From assembly GCA_020912385.1 (NCBI GenBank), contig CP087223.1, positions 310,001-374,000 of the forward strand: a DNA stretch of 64,000 nucleotides, in the 5' to 3' direction. The notes beneath the pieces are model-generated. The model had not been told where the DNA came from, did not search any database, and was given only the letters and a program-made list of their open reading frames with translations. The position numbers and the translations under genes were made by a program. Positions 10,813 through 21,951 of the stretch are shown here, piece after piece (position 1 is the first letter of the stretch; each line of letters starts with the position of its first letter). This DNA comes from Neofusicoccum parvum (lineage: Eukaryota; Ascomycota; Dothideomycetes; Botryosphaeriales; Botryosphaeriaceae).

Positions 10813-12828
10813 GTTTCTACCTCAATCCCATGCTGCGTAAGACCGGCGCCTGAGACGTGGCTTTCGGCCGATCCATCCCTGCAGGCAGCTGATAACAAGG
10901 GTCCTTTCGAGCACTGTCTGCGGACAGTTGCTGGCTTGCTTTGCAGATCCACAGCCGCCAAATCGAACCCATTTATTGATGTCATTCTGCCTCTGGCTTC
11001 CTGCTCCGACCTTGTGATAGGGGCAGTATTGACTCAATACTATCGAGATTGAGCGGGAGTCACTGGAGAAAAATCAACCCCGTCGTGTATACAAGGGCAC
11101 TCGCTCACCACACCAGATGTAAGTAAATCAATGGCTCTGTCGAGAAGCGAGACTTACCTACCATCAGCACTTTGATGGCTTGGCTCCGTCTTGGAAAGTC
11201 CGGACGTTGAGTCAACGATTGAGGCTCTAAGCACAATCAGGGTTCGCTATAAACAACCCAGTCAGTCGCTATCCGCTATAACTGATAGCGTTGGTATTGT
11301 CAAATATTCTATTAATTATTTAACTTAGATAGTCCAGTTTAAGAATTTTCCCGCGCTAAGTTACTAATTGACTAAACTAATTACGTTTTTGTACCTTCTC
11401 ACGCGTTTCTACGTATAATTACTTATAAGGTCTTTAAATAAGTAGCTAAGTATAAAGTACTAGAAAAAGCGAAGTATAGTTAAAGAAACCTTAGTAGAAA
11501 AGTCTACGATCTTACCTTGGTGTTAATAAACTTTAAGGAAATCTCTTACGTGTCTTCTTACTCTAGCTTTTGTATCCCTCTAGGAAATTACTGGAATATA
11601 ATAACGTTATGGGAAAAGAGCCTAATAAGCCTATTCTAGGTATAGGATAATCAGGTTTAACGATAATTAATTGTCGAACTGTGGGTGGACCTCAGGTCCT
11701 GAACTGTATGAGGTTAGAAGAAAGAACTGAATTTCTGCCTGTTCTTCTTAGTGAAGGAAAAATAAGTGTCCTTAAATACATAAATCTGAGCTGATATAAC
11801 CGAGGAAATGAGTGTATCCGAGGAAGTAATATCCGAGGGTATTGGGCATGAATAGTGGTAAATTGATGCCCTCCTCTTCTCCGGTAGAATCTTCGAGAGA
11901 TTGTAGTAACTAAAACTAAACAACAAGTGCTGCCTGAGAAATAAGGGGATTCTGGTTGACATTAATACTATTGCGATTTATGGCGAACGCCGAGCACAAT
12001 CCTGCTACTTAGTCTTAAAGACCTGCTGGACGGGGAGTCAACATCCTGGAAATACCATCACGCGCTGCAACGACGCTGATCAGCACGAGGAAGCTCGGTA
12101 AGCTCGTACACAAAACAGCAGAAGTCCGCTTCCTCATCAGTCTCTTTCACTTTCTGGACTCCATGACGATAATATCGCTTTGCACGGGTCCGTTATTTTC
12201 AAATTCTCGTGAGTTCTCTGAACGCGATAACAACAAGCATATGAAAACCCCTGATGCGCCGTCCACGGACGCAATCTATGGCGTATCATCCGATCTTTTC
12301 CGCTTCATGGGCATGGTGAACGAACTCGCGCAGCAACGCTCGACCCGCACTGACGGGCCTCGGAGCGACGGTTCAGGCAAAACGCTGCTTGTCTAACCAG
12401 GTGGCTCGATGATTGGCGTACATACACGGCGAGACGCGACCTTATCCGGCCATCACAGCGCAGCGGGATCCATCACGGACAGCGAACTTGCCGGTCTTAC
12501 GCTTGAACATTCTGTCCGCCTACGTTTACATCAGATAGTTGACGGCTACAATCCGGAAGACGTCACAGTAAAGTTTCACGTGTTGCGTGTCTTGGACGCT
12601 GTATCCCTGATCAGAGTCGGTAGTGCGTGCCTGCTGTTTCATGTGTTCATTGCCGGTGCCAGCTCATGCGATGCTAATGAGCGTCTCCTCGTAAAGGAGA
12701 GACTCATGGTGATGGAATGGATCTTGGGGCTCGGGAATGTTGAGAAAATCAGGACTACGCTCGAACGGATATGGTGCGAAGGTGAAATCAATTTGGTAAA
12801 AGTTAGGTACTTTGAGTTGTATTAGTTT
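10813..12828 (+). pseudogene. Broken body of the tandem-Zn2Cys6 regulator (Fungal_trans_2-like)
   Basis: Fragments of the fungal regulator domain 2 follow the zinc clusters in the expected order but different frames: NPFIDVILPLASCSDLVIGAVLTQ near 11.0 kb, LSGSHWRKINP just after it, LLSLKDLLDGESTSWKYHHA near 12.03 kb, VRFLISLFHFLDSM near 12.14 kb, IYGVSSDLFRFMGMVNELA, and the C-terminal LLFHVFIAGASSCDANE, RLMVMEWILGLGN, LERIWCEGE ending at 12825. An AT-rich block at about 11.29-11.99 kb splits the domain. No single frame covers it, so this part is a pseudogene of one gene starting at 10294. Confidence 0.6.
11290..11990. other. AT-rich insertion-like block inside the regulator pseudogene
   Basis: About 700 bp, strongly AT-rich with many TA-rich words, sitting between two parts of one regulator domain. 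Composition fits a RIP-degraded transposon. No terminal repeats or target duplication could be identified by eye. Confidence 0.5.
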
Positions 12829-13857
12829 AGTAATGACCCCCAACTGGTTTCTCGATGTGGCAGTCTGGATTAGTATCAAAATAAGCCTTTGAGACTTCAT
12901 CTAAAATTCCTAGGGTGGCTGTAGCAACCAGTACGACCTACCGGAGCAGCGTGGCGGTCGGAGGGGCCGGTACTGGCGATCAAGAATTTAGAGTTGTTGT
13001 CGTGATACCAATGCGTCAGATGGATGAGAAATACGTTGATAATATAACAATATCTTCGCTTTTTACTAGGGCTATATGTTAGCTAAACGCTTCGTATCTA
13101 ATCAATATTGACTGCTTTCGATAGATGGTGTCGCGTCCTCGCAATGATTATAAAGGCGCCTGGTATCTCACCCTTGTGCTCTGCAAAATTTCAGAGGTTC
13201 AATGATGTTGGTACTTTATCAAGCCCAGGTAATCTTTACCATGCTTTCAGCTCCGATCGTGGCTCAGAAACTGTACATCACGACCTCTAGGCCTCCAGTG
13301 TGCAACCACGATTTCGTCTCCATCCTTCTCCCATCACTCTTTAAATTTCAATCAGACGGAGACGGTAAGGCAAGCTACTTTAAGATGTTTCCACATAGTA
13401 TATTCGCTTCTCACGAGATGCAGATATGCTACACCACTTCCCAAACCAATGGCATTTCCGACCTACACGAACGATTACAAGAACCTCAACAGCCTCCAAC
13501 CTTAGCACAAGTACCGCCTGACTAGCTATACGGAGGTGGCGGCAAAATACACCACAGATTCATATGACCAGGCTACCTGGCAGAAACGGACGTAGAACAG
13601 TAAACGGGGTGGGAGAGCGCCGAGCGCGTGTGTCGGGAATATGTATCGCCTGGTGCAGGGGGTGGGTGAGGGCTTGAAGGCACACGAGTGGACGTTTATC
13701 GCCCAGGTGAGCGCGGAGGACGTGGTAAAGGAAGTGTGGATTTTATATGTAGGTTGATCTATTTCTCTTCTCTTTCTCTCAAAGCCATACCAAACACATT
13801 GACTCATGAATTAATAACTTTGTTTCTCCAAGGATAATTCATTTAATAGGAGCGACT
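12829..13857. other. Intergenic stretch
   Basis: Open frames (for example 13202-13525 plus, 13526-13807 minus) show no family motif. Nothing is supported here. Confidence 0.45.
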
Positions 13858-14574
13858 CTAGTTAGACATATAAAAGTTACAGGTGTCGACGTTAGCAGTG
13901 TTGGTATTGCCGCTGTTTAGCAGCGAACGCTCTTTGAGACGCCGGATGCAGAGGCGTAATAAGCGGAGGTTCGAGCGGACAAGATCCAAGCAGGCGGGTG
14001 CGATCGGTGCAGCCCTGACGTGGCATGCGGTGCTTTCGCCTGGTGAGGAGGAGAGATACGAGGGTTCAGTTGGGACGAGGGCGGCCTCGAGGGAGCCAAG
14101 GACGGCGGAGAAGCGAGTGAGACGCAGCCTTATCAGCTCGTGGCTGAGCGCGTCGGCTTCGTCTGGGTCGAGGTCGTAATCTCCCAGCGAGAACTTTTGG
14201 GGCTGTAGCGAAGGGACCTCCCTCTCAACACTGCGCTTTCTGATCTCTGGGGTGGTGGTGTTCGTGTCGTCGGTGGCTCGGTGCACTTCGATTTCGGCTT
14301 CGTCGTCAAGGATCCACGATTGATGCAGCCAGTCGAGCAGGTGCGCACATAGTATGGTGACGGCGGTTAGAGGGAGGCGCTGCTGCCGGCAGAGCTCGCA
14401 GTTGAGCACCGCAAGGCTATAGCTCTCTGCCTCCTCAGTGACTTGCAGAGCCGTCTCCAGGGGGATCTTGGATGTTGTCGTCAGCTCCTCAACGCGAGCC
14501 AGCATTCGCAACGCCCGGGTTGCGCATCCACAGTCGCTTTCCATCTTCTGGCGCATTGAAATCCTATACCGCAT
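13858..14574 (-). CDS. AflR-type regulator fragment lacking the DNA-binding domain
   Basis: A 238-residue frame resembles the C-terminal half of AflR-type cluster regulators: CGCATRALRMLARVEELT, then SYSLAVLNCELCRQQRL and TILCAHLLDWLHQSW, and the late helix AACLDL-like segment followed by RSNLRLLRLCIRRLKE. No Zn2Cys6 motif occurs in the frame, nor in any minus-strand frame between 14.57 and 15.2 kb; in-frame upstream a TAA closes the frame about ten codons before the first ATG. Either a truncated pseudogene or a stand-alone protein lacking DNA binding, possibly interacting with the intact regulator at 29.6-30.9 kb. The latter is speculation. Confidence 0.55.
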   Translation of the reverse strand: MRYRISMRQKMESDCGCATRALRMLARVEELTTTSKIPLETALQVTEEAESYSLAVLNCELCRQQRLPLTAVTILCAHLLDWLHQSWILDDEAEIEVHRATDDTNTTTPEIRKRSVEREVPSLQPQKFSLGDYDLDPDEADALSHELIRLRLTRFSAVLGSLEAALVPTEPSYLSSSPGESTACHVRAAPIAPACLDLVRSNLRLLRLCIRRLKERSLLNSGNTNTANVDTCNFYMSN

Positions 14575-15218
14575 TCGCCATAGTAGAGCTGACGCTTTTT
14601 ATGGTGGAGCTGGGAAGTCTGCACATCACTGACAGGCCCCTGCTAGCCCCGTTCGCGAGTTACGACATCACGCCACCAACGTCTAATCGGCATGTTTTTT
14701 TAGCCGAGTTGCATGAACGCCCCTCCTATAATGGTTCGTGTGCATCCACGAAACGGATGGGGCGTGCGCATTAACCGTAGTCCCAACCCACTGGACTCTC
14801 GACTAACAAGGTATCTCGGACGTGACGGTCTGTAGATCCGTAATGCGGTGAAGTTCTACTTTTAGTAGATGCTACTATCTCTTGAGCGCTTCTTCCGGAT
14901 AAAGATAGTAAGAAAGTAGGTATGCATGGGTTGGAGATATCCTCTCACACGCGTCGTAATCGATTCAGTGTGTCCCACGCACAGGCCATCCCGGGTGTGT
15001 ACAGCACCCGACTGCGAGCTCCCAGGCGGCCAACCTCTCGTTTCCGTTTCGAATTTATCCAACGATTCTGAATACTCCCGATATTGGCCCCGAAATCAAC
15101 TGATGCACACGCTACACGAGGAGGCACTGAAGTAGCCCTGACCTTGTAATTAGACTGCTCCATGTCATGCTCTTGTCAGGCCGGCCACTCTTGGTACCAC
15201 TTCCGAATCACGAGCAAG
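14575..15218. other. Intergenic stretch at the left end of the cluster
   Basis: No coding frame with motifs; no zinc-cluster exon for the neighbouring regulator fragment could be found. Confidence 0.5.
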
Positions 15219-16418
15219 CTAGGAAGTGAGGACTTTGACCAGTTCCATCATACTTTCCACATTCAAGTTCTTCCCGCTTCGCTTGAGGTCTTCTTCGTAG
15301 ACAGCTCTGGCCCGTTCCTATGCAAGAGGTGAATCAATTGCATGCCTTGTCGAGAGACGCGGACCGCAACATACCCTGTAGAATTCGCCCGCCGTTATCG
15401 GAGGCTGCTGGGCCTGCGCGCCCTCTGATATGCAATTCGGCAGGGTCAAAACCCGTGTCAGCCAGCGCCACGCCCGAAGCAAGAGCGGCAACTCACCTCG
15501 ATGACGGTGTCGTAGTCGACCGAGTTGAAGATGGGGATGCTGTAGCGGGGCTCTGGAGTCCGCTGGAAGACGCGATGCCAGCCGCTCTTGTACAGCCCAT
15601 TCGTCCAGCGTGTCAGCGTCTCTCCCACATTGATGCCGAGGCCGCCGTCGATCACCGGCACTTCAGCCCACTCCCCCGACGGCAGGAGCACTTCGAGGCC
15701 CTGGCAGGATGGGTGGTTGATCGTGACTGTAGCTCTGTCAGCCCGCTGAAGCTTGCGTGCGGTGCGCCTGCGGATCCGTACAGCATTGGTTGTCTGTATG
15801 CGCGCCGAGTTGGAGTTCTCCTTCGCCGAGCTTTGACGGCTCAAGAGCCGGGTAGAAGAGGATTCTTCCCATGGTGCCGCGAAGAGTCGTGTACTTTAGG
15901 AAGTAGAGCTCTGGCAGATCCAAGCTCAGCGCTAACAGCTTCCACATGTGCTGGGACAGCCGGAAAGCTTCGTTGTAGTAAGCTTTGACGGAATCGAAGA
16001 ACCCCGGAGCATCCTCCTCCTGCGGCCAAACGTTAAACGGAGCCACAGTCCGGCCTTTGCCTTCGGCTTGCGCAGTGTCGTCATCCAGACGTGACTCGTA
16101 CTTCCAGGAGAATGATTGCTTGGTCTGGTCGTTGACGGAGACATTTGCGCCCACGTTGTACGGGCCGAGTAGTCTGTCGTAAATGTCCTGTCGGATGTGG
16201 ACTGGCAGGCGGTAGTAGCGCTTGGCCTGCTCCAGAACGCCCTCGTAGATGCGCTCCGGGATGCCGTGCCCAGTGACGATGAACATACCATATTCCATGC
16301 AGGCGATCCGCAACTTGGCAGCCACGGCCTTGCGTGCAGCCAGATCCGAGGTGAACGATGGCGTCAAGTCGATCACGGGGACGACCGTGTGGCGCTTGGC
16401 ATCGATATCTGAAGGCAT
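15219..16418 (-). CDS. 2-oxoglutarate-Fe(II) oxygenase, isopenicillin-N-synthase-like
   Basis: Four exons, 16418-15782, 15726-15497, 15413-15375 and 15317-15219, encode 334 residues; introns are 15781-15727, 15496-15414 and 15374-15318, all GT..AG and in phase. The N-terminal DIOX_N domain begins VVPVIDLTPSF and includes MEYGMFIVTGHGIPERI. The double-stranded beta-helix core holds the iron ligands in LGAHTDNQCFTINH (H-x-D) and SGWHRV (distal His), and the 2-oxoglutarate-binding RYSIP. The H-x-D motif and the strand after it only join after splicing intron 1. Cytosolic non-heme iron enzymes of this type hydroxylate, desaturate or rearrange metabolites. It diverges from the reductase at 16740 over a 321-bp shared upstream region. 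Confidence 0.88.
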
Positions 16419-16739
16419 TGTTTCGCTTGGCCGATTGCTTGATCGATTGGCAAAGCGAGGGACGCCCAGGAGACGTTCTTACTTATTCAGACCGGCCCGC
16501 CGGAGCCGTGAGCACATTCACTTGCCGTCGGGTAGCTCAAAACGAAGCCCGTAATGATTCGGGACCGCGCGGATCTGCCCACTCGGGGCCCGAGATATGC
16601 CCAAGCGCAAATCACGAGTAATGTTCCGGACCATTATCCTCCGATGTCGTGCAGGCCCACCACCGCCGCTTTAACTTGGCGTATCCCGAGGGCTGGTGAT
16701 TCCAGGCGAATCCCTCAGAGCTTCCCGTCAAGAACCGAA

Positions 16740-17905
16740 ATGGCTCCTCTTGACCGTCCTGCTATTGTCCCGGGGTCCACCATCCTCGTGACGGGTGCCA
16801 ACGGATTCGTTGGTGCGCACGTTGCGGACCAGCTTCTTCACAGAGGCTACAGGGTGCGCGGCACGGTCAGAGACGCCGAGAAGCACAGATGGCTGGAAGA
16901 CCTGTTCAAGGACAGGTACGGTGGGGGGAAATTCGAGCTTGTCACAGTCGAGGACATGGCAGAGGCTGGCGCGTTTGACAAGGCGGTCTCAGGTATCACT
17001 CTTTTTTCCTAGTCGTGTTCGATCAGGAATATTGACGCAATCTCCACTCCCAGGCGTGTCCGGAATCATCCACGTTGCCTCCGTCCGGAGCACCAACGTC
17101 ACAACGGAAGAGCTGATCCGCACCACCGTGACGGGCACGCTCAGCTGCCTCCGATCCGCGGCCAACGAACCAAGTGTTCGGCGCTTCGTGCTCACTTCAT
17201 CCTCCGCCGCCGCCCGCTCACTCCAGGGGTACCGCGGGTCTGACCCCGTTTTGGCAGAGGAGTATGACGAGAAGACCGTGGCCTTGTCCGGAGCTATTCC
17301 GACCTCCCTCCCGCCCATGCAAAAGCTCATGATTGCCTACTTTGCTTCCAAGGTGAGGTCGGAACAGATCTTCTGGGAGTGGATGGCGGAGAACAAGCCT
17401 CACTTCGTCGCCAATTCCGTGCTTCCTCCCACGATATACGGAAGTCCGCTTGACGTGGCTAATCAGGGCTATCCTTCAACGGCGAAGATTCCTCTCCAAA
17501 TCTTGGATGGTGATACTGAATCAATCAAACACGTGCAACGGTGTAAGCTCCAGCTCTATCCCACATATACACAACCGATGCTGACACTCTTCAGGGTATT
17601 ACGTCCACGTGCAAGATGTGGCTCGCCTCCACATGGCAGCTCTGATCCACCCGGACGCCTGCGGAGAGCGCATCTTTGCATTTGGCGGCCCGTACTCGAT
17701 CAACGAATTCTTCAAGATTTTTGAAAAATCAGTGCCTGGTTACCAGTCACCACCAATGATCTCCGGTCTGGACTTCCCGCTCGCCCCCATTGGGCCTCGT
17801 GAGAGGGCAGAGTCACTGTTGAAGGACATGGGCAGGCCTGGGTTCGTCGGACTGGAGGAGACTGTAAAGGAAAGCGTGAAAGCGCGTATTGATTCTGTAG
17901 CTTGA
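16740..17905 (+). CDS. NAD-dependent epimerase / dihydroflavonol-reductase-like protein
   Basis: Three exons, 16740-16992, 17054-17542 and 17595-17905, encode 350 residues; introns 16993-17053 and 17543-17594 are GT..AG. The extended-SDR nucleotide-binding motif is ILVTGANGFVGAHVADQLL near residue 16. The substrate-side Ser lies in FVLTSSSAAA and the catalytic Y-x-x-x-K is YFASK. The C-terminal segment reads WYYVHVQDVARLHMAALI across the second splice. Fungal members reduce ketones or aldehydes with NADPH. Together with the adjacent 2OG oxygenase it forms a divergent pair and is probably a tailoring reductase of the cluster; the substrate cannot be read from sequence. Confidence 0.88.
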
Positions 17906-18470
17906 GGCTTATTTACCTGTGCTCAAACCAGAAATATCGCATATTCAATGCTGAAGCATCGCCTCGGCACCGTTGTACCCTTTGCCGATGCCCATACGCA
18001 TTTGAATTTGAACGCCCGGAATTCATCCTCGCATTCTGTTGTAGTCTAAGGAATTCTACAAGCGGTTCCGAGAACTGATTCACCTTAACTTCATCTGTAT
18101 TGCGACTCCTCCCAGCAACAAATTCGACGAAAGACTGAGAAGATACAGTATTGTGTACATATCAGCTGACAGTAGGCTATGATTGGAGTACTTGATTGGT
18201 TGGGTTGGCGCGGACACGAGCCTCCGTTGCGGTTGCAGGGATCGGGGAATTTTCGTCTACTCGGGCTCCGACTCGCCGAATTGGTCCGCGACGGCCCCGG
18301 CAGACCACAAGCGCCTGTGAGGCTTAGCCCTGCTCGCAAGCTGATAAGTGCGCCGGCTACCTTTTCACATGCTTTATTTGGACCTGACGTTTTGCGCGGT
18401 CGCTTAGGTAAAAAGAAAAACCAATCCTGAGCTGCAAGGTTGTTTCACTGCACATACTCCCGCCTGCACC
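17906..18470. other. Intergenic region upstream of the first TauD gene
   Basis: No coding frame; presumed terminator of the reductase and promoter of the dioxygenase. Confidence 0.5.
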
Positions 18471-19889
18471 ATGTCGATCGATTTCAAGATTGAGCCGCTT
18501 ATCCATCCCTCGGGAAAGAAATGCGAGGTAGGCATCACCCGGCGCATCTCTTCAACTCCTCAGCTGACGAGTTCTTTGCCCCAAGTTCGGCGCCGTCATT
18601 ACCGGCCTTGACCTGAACCACTTCACGGCAGAGACGGTTGCACAGCTCCGTAAAGCTACCTGGGAGCACAAGCTCGTCATCATAAAAGGCCAACATAACC
18701 TCGAACCAAGGCGCAATTGGGATCTGCTACAACAACTTGACCCGGAGGCCGCCGCCGTAGACATTGATGAGTTCTCCGGCGCCTTCTATCCTAACGATGC
18801 CCTGGTGGTAAGTGCCAGTCCTCCTGAAATTTTCAAGTCAAAGAAAAAAGAATGAAACGAGAGGGTAGGGGGAGCAGGAAAAAAGGACACAGGAAAAAAA
18901 GCAAAGAAAGAACACGACACGACACTAACCACCCGCCGCAGCCCATAATCCACCACGTCCGCGTCCCTGACTCCGGCTTCTTCGTGTTCGTCGGCAAGGG
19001 CGCGCAGGACGACCCGCGCCACGGCAAGCCCGGCCTCGACATGGGCGGCAGCAACTTCAACCAGTACTACAGCCACCCGCTCGCCGACGCGGACTTCGAG
19101 GCCGGCCGCACGCGCTTCCACTGGTGGCACGCCGACGGCACGTTCTGGAAGTTCGAGCCCCCGCTCTTCACGCTGTTCCGGCCCGTCCGCTTCCCGACCG
19201 GCGGCGTCGCGGAGCAGACGGTCGAGTGGGCGGATGGGTCGGGCACGAGCTTGGCCGCGAAGCCTGGCCGCACGGCGTTTGTGAGCACGGAGCAGCTGTA
19301 CGACTTGCTGAGCGAGGAGGAGAAGCGCGTCGCGGATCACAGTTGGGTCGAGTATATGTACTGGCCGTATGAGTGGATCAAGGGGTGTCGTGGCGCGCCG
19401 AACGGGCTGGGCGTGGCGAGTGAGGGGAAGGAGGTGCCGGACGCGGAGATGGAGAAGCTGCCGGGCACAAATATGGACTGGCAGAAGACGGTATGTTCGA
19501 TCCAGGGATTGAGTATGTCTGGTGCTGACATGCGGTTACAGCACCCGATGGTTTGGGTTAATCCCGTTACGGGCAAGAAATCATTCCAGGTGCAGCACAA
19601 CCTGGCACGTCGGCTTTTTATCCGGCGTGGCCCAGATGATGTTCCAGAGGCCATTGATGATGTGGCGGAAGTGAGGAAGTTCTTGGACAACATTCAGTCG
19701 AGGATTATTCAACCCGAGTATATCTGGGTGGGGCCCGAGGAGGAGCACGACTTGCTTCTCTTCCAGAATTATGGCTTGATGCATACGAAAATCGACTATC
19801 CTGTTAGCTACGGAACACGCACGGTGCATCAAGGATGGATGCCTACGACAAGAAAGCCTGTAGGGCCTGTGCCGATCCCAGCGAAGTAA
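18471..19889 (+). CDS. TauD/TfdA-type 2-oxoglutarate dioxygenase 1
   Basis: Four exons, 18471-18527, 18586-18807, 18942-19490 and 19542-19889, encode 391 residues. Introns are 18528-18585, 18808-18941 (134 nt, A-rich) and 19491-19541. The start MSIDFKIEPLIHPSGKKCE splices to FGAVITGLDL, the usual TauD opening strand. Iron ligands are the H-x-D in FHWWHADGTFWKFEPP and the His in NYGLMHTKIDYP; the 2-oxoglutarate Arg is in SYGTRTVHQGWMP. Family members, including the fungal xanthone dioxygenase type, hydroxylate substrates with 2-oxoglutarate. Exon 3 is visibly more GC-rich than exons 1, 2 and 4. Reading straight through intron 2 gives a longer but misleading frame. Confidence 0.88.
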
Positions 19890-20499
19890 TGAGGGTTTAT
19901 GTAGTGAATGATATCATTCTATGTTAGTCTACCTATAGTGAGTGCGAGAGGATCGTATCCCCTGCCCTCCTTTCCACATCATGCCAAGAATTTACTTTGC
20001 AAGATAATCTACTTTGCTATAGGAACAATATGTAGAAGAGGCTACGTTAGCTGAGGAAGCTTCTAGTGATATTTAATGTGTACATGATAAAGATGCATTC
20101 TGATGGTTTAAAAAGTCGGTGGAGATTCATCCGGTGCGTTGCAGTTGGATTGTTAAGGTAAGAAACACTACGGATCTTTAAGGGTCTACTTTAAGCGTTA
20201 ATTATTCCTGTATTTATATTGCTATCGTATTCTACAAGACCCATCTGAGATAACTAAGATGATTTTTTTTATTTATATTGCTACTTGTACTATCTAGGGC
20301 GGGGCTTTTAGGTTCGAATAAGATAAGAGAGAGAGAATACTGGTAGGTATCGGCAATTCATGTGTGTTATTAAGTCTAAACCGTTACACTCTGTCTGGCC
20401 AGGTCAAGAATTCCAGGGTGCAAGTTGACGAGGTTTTGCACCACGTCTTTTGTCAGTCCCGTCATAAGAACCTCATTAAGCAGGGCTTATAATCAGCTG
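19890..20499. other. AT-rich intergenic DNA
   Basis: AT-rich with poly-T and TTATATT words around 20.1-20.3 kb; no gene. It leads into the family R repeat. Confidence 0.5.
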
Positions 20500-20600
20500 T
20501 AGGAATCATGTGTATTTAGCTTTCTTAGCGTAGTTTCAGCTTAGCAGAGGATAAGAGAGGGTGCCTCCCTGACCTCCCTCCCCTCTTCGCCAAGAATCTC
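20500..20600 (+). repeat. Dispersed repeat family R, copy 2 (left of cluster core)
   Basis: From TAGGAATCATGTGTATT through TTAGCGTAGTTTCAGCTTAG and GGATAAGAGAGGGTGCCTCC to CTCTTCGCCAAGAATC it matches, as reverse complement, 36220-36320 almost base for base. It lies just 5' of the prenyltransferase stop codon. Confidence 0.75.
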
Positions 20601-20952
20601 ATCACTCATTCCTGAACCATCAGATTTCAACATCAGCTAAACGTATTCAGGTAATCACCCAGTGTTGGCAAATCACTAAGAGCCTGACGCTTACCGCCCG
20701 GGCTGGAATTGATAATTTGTATTTCATTTGCCTTACGGACAGGAAGGTAAATAAGGAGACTGATCGGATTTGCTTCCATCAACTGCGTCAACCTATAAGA
20801 GCTTCGAGACTCGGAGTTTCATCATCGCTTACACGCAGCCGGGTCTGCGCTCCACGACCTTGCACACCCCAAGCCACGTTCCCTCCTCCCACCCTCCGTC
20901 CTCGCCCAAACCCAGCCCAACGACCTCAGTCCGCAACCCACGCAACCAGCCC

Positions 20953-21951
20953 TCACACACCCAACCTCGCCAGCACCAGCTCCCCCGCCAACCCGACAAC
21001 CAAAACCCCGCTCACGGCCCACTGCGCGCGCACAAAGAAAGCCCTGCAGCTGCGCGGATCCCTAAAGTCCAACCGCAGCAGCATCCGCCCCGCCGCCACC
21101 GCCGCCACCCCCGCCGCCACCACAAACGGGCCGCGCAGCAAGCCACCCAGGCCCGCCGCCACCGCCAGCGCCGCCGCCATGGCGCCCGCCAGCGCCAGCA
21201 CGAACGGGCGGGCGCAGGCGCGCACGCGCACGGCCAGCGAGCGCACGCCGGCGCGCAGGTCGTCGCGCAGGTCCTGGAAGGCGTAGACGGTGTCGTAGGT
21301 GACGTTGAAGAGGGCCTGGCTGGCGAAGAGGGCGCGGACGGCCGTGGCGCGGGCGGGGGCGGGGGTGTCGCTGGCGGCCGGCCCGTCGACGACGGCCGCG
21401 TCGACGAGGAAGACGGCCCAGCCGACGCCGAGGCCTAGGCAGAGCTGTGGGTAGTCGCAGAGCCGCTTCATGAAGGGGTAGATGAAGGTGAGCGCGGTGG
21501 TGAGCAGGGCGTGTCGGCACGCGCGGGCGGGTAGCGTGGCGTGGAGTAGTGCGTGCCGGGAGGCGGCGAGGGTCAAGGTGGTAGCGACGGCGGGGCCGGT
21601 GGTGAGGGCGCCGCGGGCGAGGGGCCGCTTCTTGCAGCGCTCGACCTGGCGGTCGAGGTCTTGGTCGATGGTGTCGTTCCAGGCGCAGCCGAAGCTGCGG
21701 AGCAGCAGGGAGTCGAGGAGGAAGATGGCGCTCAGCCTGGCCAAGTCGGCGACGGTGAGTGTGGAGGTGTTGGCCGAGTAGAGAAGGCCGACGAAGTAGG
21801 GGAAATAGACGCCCAGGAGGCCGGCGGGCTTGCTGAATCGGGTCAGCTCCAGGTATGGCTTCCAGGGAGCGCTGGCTGCCGCCTTGCTAGGCCTGGACGA
21901 GACGATCGTCAGCTCGGCTGCGGTCGGCTTGAGAAGTGTAGTCTGGGACAT
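20953..21951 (-). CDS. UbiA-type aromatic prenyltransferase (fungal meroterpenoid type)
   Basis: A single uninterrupted frame of 332 residues. The first Asp-rich motif is NDTIDQDLDRQVERC followed by KKRPLARG, matching the N-D-x-x-D-x-D-x-D pattern of fungal polyprenyl transferases that farnesylate polyketide-derived aromatics. The second is YDTVYAFQDLRDD. Hydrophobic helices fill the rest (for example PAGLLGVYFPYFVGLLY and LCLGLGVGWAVFLVDAAVV), consistent with an integral membrane enzyme of the endomembrane system. It would bind Mg-prenyl diphosphate and attach the chain to an aromatic acceptor, probably the committing step of this cluster. It diverges from the BVMO gene over a 927-bp intergenic region. 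The gene is very GC-rich. Confidence 0.92.
   Translation of the reverse strand: MSQTTLLKPTAAELTIVSSRPSKAAASAPWKPYLELTRFSKPAGLLGVYFPYFVGLLYSANTSTLTVADLARLSAIFLLDSLLLRSFGCAWNDTIDQDLDRQVERCKKRPLARGALTTGPAVATTLTLAASRHALLHATLPARACRHALLTTALTFIYPFMKRLCDYPQLCLGLGVGWAVFLVDAAVVDGPAASDTPAPARATAVRALFASQALFNVTYDTVYAFQDLRDDLRAGVRSLAVRVRACARPFVLALAGAMAAALAVAAGLGGLLRGPFVVAAGVAAVAAGRMLLRLDFRDPRSCRAFFVRAQWAVSGVLVVGLAGELVLARLGV

Noticed and set aside
15728..15781. An apparent stop after the iron-binding H-x-D of the IPNS-like oxygenase
   Set aside because: Removing a 55-nt GT..AG intron gives the standard HTD-N-Q-C-F-T-I sequence.
20305..20330. GGTTCGAAT as a tRNA T-loop
   Set aside because: No acceptor stem or other arms can be drawn around it.
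20717..21438. Proline/histidine-rich frames antisense to the prenyltransferase
   Set aside because: Shadows of a GC-rich gene; no start context or family.
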